A stretch of 9,618 nt of DNA from the NCBI GenBank assembly GCA_020425485.1, contig JAGQRL010000260.1, forward strand, positions 1 through 9,618, written 5' to 3'. Origin of the DNA: Rhodospirillaceae bacterium (lineage in GTDB: Bacteria > Pseudomonadota > Alphaproteobacteria > DSM-16000 > Inquilinaceae). A model generated the notes under the pieces. The model was not told where the DNA came from, did not search any database, and saw nothing but the letters and a program-made list of their open reading frames with translations. The position numbers and the translations under genes are program-made. This document shows, one piece after another, positions 6,646-9,618 of the stretch. Positions within the stretch are counted from its first letter, which is position 1. Each line of letters starts with the position of its first letter.

Positions 6646-6674
6646 ACGTTACAGATTGCGGAGCGCCATGTCAA
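6646..6674 (-). promoter_or_regulatory. Predicted scfR promoter
   Basis: On the minus strand a perfect TTGACA (6674 down to 6669) is separated by exactly 17 bp from TAACGT (6651 down to 6646), a weak -10 matching three of six consensus bases. The start site would fall near 6639, leaving a leader of about 20 nt before ATG 6617. One candidate operator half-site lies in the spacer and the next just upstream of the -35, a layout suited to autorepression. Confidence 0.5.
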
Positions 6675-6704
6675 GTTCCGCAACAATATTATATAGTTCG
6701 GCAA
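6656..6704. promoter_or_regulatory. Candidate ScfR/RamB operator array, 21-bp phased
   Basis: Three related 7-bp cores sit at exactly 21-bp intervals: TTGCGGA (6656-6662), its inverse TCCGCAA (6677-6683) and TCGGCAA (6698-6704). The second and third belong to longer direct repeats, AGTTCCGCAAC and AGTTCGGCAAA. Spacing of two helical turns puts all three on the same DNA face. The GCAA core is shared with the published corynebacterial RamB box (consensus RAACTTTGCAAA). The first two sites bracket the scfR -35 box. Binding is inferred. Confidence 0.55.
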
Positions 6705-6774
6705 ATATTCATCTAAATCATTCCCCTCTAACGCCGATCTGATGCTGCGCCTGCGAAAAACCGGGATTTCCATG

Positions 6775-6803
6775 TTGACAAATGCCACAGATGTAAACAT
6801 GCT
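6775..6803 (+). promoter_or_regulatory. Possible aceA promoter
   Basis: TTGACA at 6775-6780 matches the sigma-70 -35 consensus, and CATGCT stands 17 bp downstream at 6798-6803 as a poor -10 (three of six). This would give a leader of roughly 125 nt. The weak -10 would suit a promoter needing an activator, but chance cannot be excluded, and the AT-rich stretch at 6681-6710 may instead hold the real promoter. Confidence 0.3.
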
Positions 6804-6901
6804 CCGCACAGACGCAAACCGGACTGAGACCCTGGCGCCCCCGCCCGATGACGCTCGCCGGGGCGCGCCGTCCCAGTTAGACCGCCACCCAGGCAACCAC
6901 A

Positions 6902-6920
6902 GTGACCACGAACGTGGCAC
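6902..6920 (+). promoter_or_regulatory. Hairpin just upstream of the aceA ribosome-binding site
   Basis: GTG-A-CCACG-AA-CGTGG-CAC forms an 8-bp stem with one bulged A, and the inner pair would probably open to give a small loop. It ends 3 nt before AGGAG (6924-6928), the ribosome-binding site for ATG 6935. It could affect translation or mRNA stability. The structure is visible but no role is known. Confidence 0.35.
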
Positions 6921-6934
6921 CTTAGGAGATCCCC

Positions 6935-8218
6935 ATGGCACCGCTCGACATCGGCACCCCCGTCATTGACGAAGATTACAAGACGAAGCGTTTCGCCGGC
7001 GTTCGCCGCGACTATTCCGAAGCCGACGTCGCAAAGCTGCGCGGCAGCTTCCGCATCGAGCACACCATCGCCAAGCTCGGCGCCCAGCGGCTGTGGGAAC
7101 TTCTGCACAAGCGCGACTACGTGAACGCGCTCGGCGCCACCACCGGCAACCAGGCCATGCAGATGGTCCGCGCCGGGCTGGAGTCCATCTATCTGTCGGG
7201 CTGGCAGGTCGCCGCCGACGCCAACCTGGCCGGTGAGATGTATCCCGACCAGAGCCTGTACCCCGCCAACTCGGTGCCGGCGGTGGTGAAGAAGATCAAC
7301 CAGGCGCTGCTGCGTGCCGACCAGATCGAACATGCCGAGGGCGGTGCGAAGACCTACTGGCTGGCCCCCATCGTGGCCGATGCCGAAGCCGGCTTCGGCG
7401 GTGCCTTGAACGCGTTCGAGCTGATGAAGGGGATGATCGAAGCCGGCGCTGCGGGCGTCCACTTCGAAGACCAGCTCGCCTCTGAAAAGAAGTGCGGCCA
7501 CCTGGGCGGCAAGGTGCTGGTGCCGATGCGCACCTTCATCCGCACGCTGAACGCAGCACGCCTGGCGGCCGACGTGATGGACGTGCCGACCGTGCTGGTC
7601 GCCCGCACCGATGCCGAAAGCGCCAAGCTGATCACCAGCGATGTGGACGAGCGCGACCATCCCTTCATCGACCGCACCTCGCGCACCGAGGAAGGCTTCC
7701 ATCTGATCAAGCCGGAAAACCGGCTGGAATACTGCATCGAGCGCGGCAAGGCCTTCGCGCCCTATGCCGACCTGCTGTGGATGGAAACCTCCACGCCGGA
7801 TCTGGAAGCCGCCCGCACCTTCATCGAAGGCGTGCGCAAGGAATTCCCCGATCAGATGTGCGCCTACAACTGCTCGCCGAGCTTCAACTGGAAGGCCAAG
7901 CTGGACGACGCCACCATCGCCAAGTTCCAGCGCGAGCTGGGGGCCATGGGCTTCAAGTACCAGTTCATCACGCTGGCCGGCTTCCACAGCCTGAACTTCG
8001 CCACCTTCCAGCTCGCCAAGGGCTACAAGGAACGGCAGATGGCGGCCTACTCCGAGCTGCAGCAGGCCGAGTTCGCGGCGGAGAAGGACGGCTACACCGC
8101 CACCAAGCACCAGCGCGAAGTGGGCGTGGGCTACTTCGATGCGGTCGCCGAGGCCGCTGCCGCCGGCAAGTCCTCCACCACCGCTTTGGCGGAAAGCACC
8201 GAAAGCGCGCAGTTCTAA
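6935..8218 (+). CDS. aceA: Isocitrate lyase
   Basis: Isocitrate lyase splits isocitrate into succinate and glyoxylate, the first committed step of the glyoxylate bypass for growth on acetate or fatty acids; cytoplasmic and normally a homotetramer. The 427-residue length is typical of the short bacterial form. Motifs in order: SGWQ (88-91), the metal-binding Asp/Glu cluster IVADAEAG (146-153), the signature KKCGH (185-189) with catalytic Cys187, ARTDAES (223-229), NCSPSFNW (312-319) and TLAGFHSLN (346-354). No expected residue is missing and the C-terminal ESTESAQF is usual for the family. ATG 6935 has AGGAG 6 nt upstream, so the start is secure. Methylisocitrate lyase is unlikely given the length and motifs. 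Malate synthase is not in this window. It is transcribed divergently from the ScfR/RamB-type regulator and followed by a structured 3' region with a terminator. Confidence 0.97.
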   Translation: MAPLDIGTPVIDEDYKTKRFAGVRRDYSEADVAKLRGSFRIEHTIAKLGAQRLWELLHKRDYVNALGATTGNQAMQMVRAGLESIYLSGWQVAADANLAGEMYPDQSLYPANSVPAVVKKINQALLRADQIEHAEGGAKTYWLAPIVADAEAGFGGALNAFELMKGMIEAGAAGVHFEDQLASEKKCGHLGGKVLVPMRTFIRTLNAARLAADVMDVPTVLVARTDAESAKLITSDVDERDHPFIDRTSRTEEGFHLIKPENRLEYCIERGKAFAPYADLLWMETSTPDLEAARTFIEGVRKEFPDQMCAYNCSPSFNWKAKLDDATIAKFQRELGAMGFKYQFITLAGFHSLNFATFQLAKGYKERQMAAYSELQQAEFAAEKDGYTATKHQREVGVGYFDAVAEAAAAGKSSTTALAESTESAQF

Positions 8219-8227
8219 GCAGGGATC

Positions 8228-8253
8228 GGGGGCCGGTCGCGGGACCGGCCCCC
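8228..8253 (+). terminator. GC-rich hairpin after aceA
   Basis: A perfect 11-bp stem (8228-8238 with 8243-8253, GGGGGCCGGTC and its complement) with loop GCGG starts 9 nt after the aceA stop. There is no T-run after it, so it is either an attenuating or 3'-protecting hairpin or a Rho-assisted stop. A much better terminator lies 90 bp on. Confidence 0.6.
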
Positions 8254-8342
8254 AGACCTCGCACCCAGGGACACACCTGGGGCGGCATTGGGGACGACAC
8301 CCGGACGCCATATCCGGGAGCAAATCTGGGGACGCCCTGAGC
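8254..8342 (+). other. Structured spacer between aceA hairpin and terminator (possible 3' UTR RNA)
   Basis: This short stretch holds two further small hairpins, CCCAGG/CCTGGG (8264-8269 with 8276-8281) and CCCGGA/TCCGGG (8300-8305 with 8313-8318), and a direct repeat TGGGGACG at 8289-8296 and 8327-8334, 38 bp apart. Together with the flanking hairpins it makes four consecutive stem-loops ending in an intrinsic terminator. That is consistent with a structured 3' UTR or a small RNA released from it. No known RNA family is recognised. Confidence 0.35.
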
Positions 8343-8378
8343 GGGGGAGGCGGCACGGCTGCCTCCCCCCTTTTCTTT
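8343..8378 (+). terminator. Intrinsic terminator downstream of aceA
   Basis: GGGGGAGGC (8343-8351) pairs with GCCTCCCCC (8361-8369), and the stem extends inwards by a G-T and two G-C pairs to a 3-nt loop. TTTTCTTT follows at 8371-8378. This is a classical Rho-independent terminator for plus-strand transcription and probably ends the aceA transcript about 160 nt after the stop codon, separating it from the antiporter gene. Confidence 0.85.
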
Positions 8379-8436
8379 GCCGACAGCCCAGGGGTGCCGA
8401 AGCCATGCGTTTGGCGCAGCGGGGTCGGCGCGGGGC

Positions 8437-8495
8437 GCATGGGTGGGCGGACGGCCGCCACCCCATATGCCGGCGACCACGGCAGCAGCGTGCCG
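8437..8495 (+). other. Hairpins upstream of the antiporter gene
   Basis: The 145 bp between the terminator and the antiporter start contain no gene. Two stem-loops are visible: GGGTGG-G-CGG (8441-8450) with CCG-CCACCC (8455-8463), one bulged G and loop ACGG; and CGGCA (8480-8484) with TGCCG (8491-8495). Such stems are not rare at this GC content, and no known riboswitch is recognised. No convincing -35/-10 pair stands out. Confidence 0.3.
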
Positions 8496-8523
8496 CCGTC
8501 CCCTCTGGAAAGTCCGCTCCGCC

Positions 8524-9477
8524 ATGACGCTGGCACTGGGTGTGCTCGGGTTCCTTCTCATGCTTCTGGGCGGGGACCTGGTGGTCCGCGGTGCCGTGGC
8601 GATCGCCCACCGGCTCAATGTCTCGCCGCTGCTGATCGGCCTCACCCTGGTGGGCTTCGGCACCTCGCTGCCGGAGCTGATGACGAGCCTTCAGGCCGCG
8701 CTCGCCGGTGCCCCGGGCATTTCCGTCGGCAACGTGGTCGGCTCCAACATCTGCAACATCCTGCTGATCCTCGGCATCGCCGCACTGCTGCGCCCGGTCA
8801 CCGCGACGCCGGCGGCATTCCGCCGCGACGGTGCCGTGGTGCTGGCCGTCACGGTCATCGGCATCGCCTTGATGCTGCTGGGGGAGGTGGGCCGGCTGGC
8901 CGGCGGCGCCATGCTGGTGGGCTTGGCCGCCTACGTCTACTTCACCTACCGCGCCGAAGCCGGCGCCCACAGCCCGGCTGCCGCGGTGCTGGAAGGCGAG
9001 GCGGAGCTGCTGCCGCAACCGCCCGGCCGGCTGGCCGTGGCGCTGGGGCTGCTGGCGGCGGGGCTGGTGGCGCTGGTTTTCGGGTCCGGCCTGCTGGTCG
9101 ACGCCGCGGTGGAGCTGGCCCGGCTGGTCGGAGTTTCGGAAACCGTCATCGGCTTGACGGTGGTGGCGATCGGCACCTCGCTGCCGGAGCTGGTAACGTC
9201 CATCGTCGCTGCCGTCCGCCGCCAGTCCGATGTGGCGCTGGGCAATATCCTGGGCAGCAACGTCTTCAACATCCTCGGCATTCTGGGAGCGACCGGGGCG
9301 GTGGTGCCGGTGCCGGTGCCGCCGCAGATCCTCGCCATGGATGCCTGGGTGATGCTGGCCGCGACGGTGGCCCTGGTGGTGGTGGTGCGCACCGGCTGGC
9401 GGGTCAGCCGCATGGAAGGAGCAGGGCTGCTCACCGGGTATGCGGGCTATCTGGCGCTCGTCGCCGCCGCGACGTAA
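8524..9477 (+). CDS. Calcium/sodium antiporter, CaCA family (YrbG-like)
   Basis: Inner-membrane cation exchanger of 317 residues, the normal length for bacterial YrbG-like proteins, probably exchanging Ca2+ (or K+) for Na+ or H+. The two inverted alpha-repeats that define the family are intact: GFGTSLPELMTS (44-55) with GN at 69-70 and GSN at 73-75, and AIGTSLPELVTS (215-226) with GN at 240-241 and GSN at 244-246. Glu51 and Glu222 are the ion-binding acidic residues. About ten hydrophobic segments flank a cytoplasmic loop near 142-168 that is rich in Ala, Glu and Pro. ATG 8524 starts directly at the first membrane helix; its ribosome-binding site is weak (GGAAAG about 11 nt upstream). The frame also extends back to 8377, but those residues look non-coding. 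It is separated from aceA by a terminator and is probably transcribed alone or with the gene beginning near 9521. Ion specificity cannot be read from sequence. Confidence 0.92.
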   Translation: MTLALGVLGFLLMLLGGDLVVRGAVAIAHRLNVSPLLIGLTLVGFGTSLPELMTSLQAALAGAPGISVGNVVGSNICNILLILGIAALLRPVTATPAAFRRDGAVVLAVTVIGIALMLLGEVGRLAGGAMLVGLAAYVYFTYRAEAGAHSPAAAVLEGEAELLPQPPGRLAVALGLLAAGLVALVFGSGLLVDAAVELARLVGVSETVIGLTVVAIGTSLPELVTSIVAAVRRQSDVALGNILGSNVFNILGILGATGAVVPVPVPPQILAMDAWVMLAATVALVVVVRTGWRVSRMEGAGLLTGYAGYLALVAAAT

Positions 9478-9520
9478 ACCGGGGGGATCCGATCCACCGA
9501 TAGTGCCGAAACGGCCCCGC

Positions 9521-9618
9521 ATGGCGTATCTGACTTCGCTCGTCGCCGTCTTTCTGAGTGCCCTGATCCTCAATCTCGGCAACGGCCTTCTGGGCGTCAT
9601 CCTGCCCGTGCGCGGCTC
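9521..9618 (+). CDS. Partial membrane protein, probable MFS transporter N-terminus
   Basis: Only the first 32 codons are inside the window and the frame is open to the end. They encode one strongly hydrophobic helix, starting MAYLTSLVAVFLSALIL and continuing NLGNGLLGVILPVRG. A Gly/Asn-rich 'LGNGLLG' motif followed by 'LPVR' in the first helix is typical of YcaD-like major facilitator proteins, so an inner-membrane transporter is likely; the substrate is unknown. ATG 9521 lacks a clear ribosome-binding site; the in-frame GTG 9503 would add six residues (VPKRPR) and is an alternative. It follows the antiporter by 43 bp with no terminator seen, so co-transcription is possible. Confidence 0.6.
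   Translation, partial: MAYLTSLVAVFLSALILNLGNGLLGVILPVRG

Larger units (their letters stand above)
6618..6934. other. 317-bp divergent regulatory region between scfR and aceA
   Basis: No convincing gene lies here. The scfR-proximal half (about 6681-6725) is strikingly AT-rich for this genome and carries the candidate operator array and scfR promoter. The aceA-proximal half has a possible promoter near 6775-6803, an inverted repeat CATGTT (6771-6776) / AACATG (6796-6801), a GC-rich 7-bp stem with an 18-nt loop (6835-6841 with 6860-6866), and a hairpin next to the aceA ribosome-binding site (6902-6920). Short open frames through the region have no coding character. Confidence 0.7.

Noticed and set aside
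6688..6693. Perfect TATAAT on the minus strand as a second scfR promoter
   Set aside because: No acceptable -35 lies 16-18 bp upstream (TTAGAT is the best at 17 bp). It sits in a naturally AT-rich stretch.
5343..6716. 457-residue plus-strand open frame antisense to scfR
   Set aside because: It has no domain and a His/Gln/Val/Gly-rich composition typical of an antisense shadow of a GC-rich gene.
8254..8342. Possible CRISPR-like or tandem-repeat array after aceA
   Set aside because: The only direct repeat is two 8-bp TGGGGACG copies, with no regular repeat-spacer unit.
8437..8495. Riboswitch upstream of the cation antiporter
   Set aside because: The hairpins do not match any known Mn, Mg or Na riboswitch consensus that I recognise, so I list only the structures.
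6728..8536. 602-residue open frame on the minus strand, antisense to aceA
   Set aside because: It exactly overlays isocitrate lyase with all its motifs. Long antisense frames are expected at high GC, and its translation is rich in His, Gly and Arg with no recognisable domain.
8215..9600. 461-residue minus-strand open frame across the antiporter and terminator
   Set aside because: It is antisense to a gene with intact CaCA repeats and runs through an intrinsic terminator. Its composition is typical of a shadow.

Overview
The window is about 9.6 kb of high-GC, densely coding chromosomal DNA from an alphaproteobacterium. Three things suggest this: the PAS_5-type PAS protein, the alphaproteobacterial pairing of a ScfR/RamB-type regulator with isocitrate lyase, and strong GC bias at third codon positions. 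An Azospirillaceae or other Rhodospirillales source is my best guess, but this is inference. I see no transposase, integrase, CRISPR array, tRNA, rRNA or phage gene. The region reads as core metabolism with its local regulators.

Layout from left to right. A PAS_5 sensor-like protein (104-703, +) is followed 69 bp later by an NAD(P)-dependent succinate-semialdehyde dehydrogenase, GabD-like (773-2239, +). Between gabD and the next gene lies a 72-bp near-perfect inverted repeat (2263-2334). Three regulator/enzyme pairs follow, each divergently transcribed: a MmyB-like XRE regulator (2392-3246, -) with an atypical SDR/epimerase (3324-4220, +); an Lrp/AsnC regulator (4224-4709, -) with a small antibiotic-biosynthesis-monooxygenase-fold protein (4842-5180, +); and a ScfR/RamB-type regulator (5193-6617, -) with isocitrate lyase aceA (6935-8218, +). 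The epimerase and Lrp genes converge with only 3 bp between stop codons, and both stops lie in one palindrome. Downstream of aceA come a structured 150-nt stretch ending in a clear intrinsic terminator, a calcium/sodium antiporter (8524-9477, +), and the first codons of a hydrophobic protein, probably an MFS transporter, cut by the window end (from about 9521, +).

How the genes fit together. GabD makes succinate from succinate semialdehyde, and isocitrate lyase makes succinate plus glyoxylate for growth on acetate or fatty acids. Both feed C4 acids into central metabolism, though nothing here shows co-regulation. In the XRE/SDR, Lrp/ABM and ScfR/aceA pairs, each shared intergenic region carries dyad or repeated motifs suitable as operators. 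The most striking are three GCAA/TTGC-core sites at exactly 21-bp spacing around a perfect TTGACA -35 box upstream of scfR, and a 19-bp motif repeated at 31-bp spacing over and upstream of the Lrp start codon. These candidate regulatory sites, rather than any new gene family, are the parts most worth a second look.
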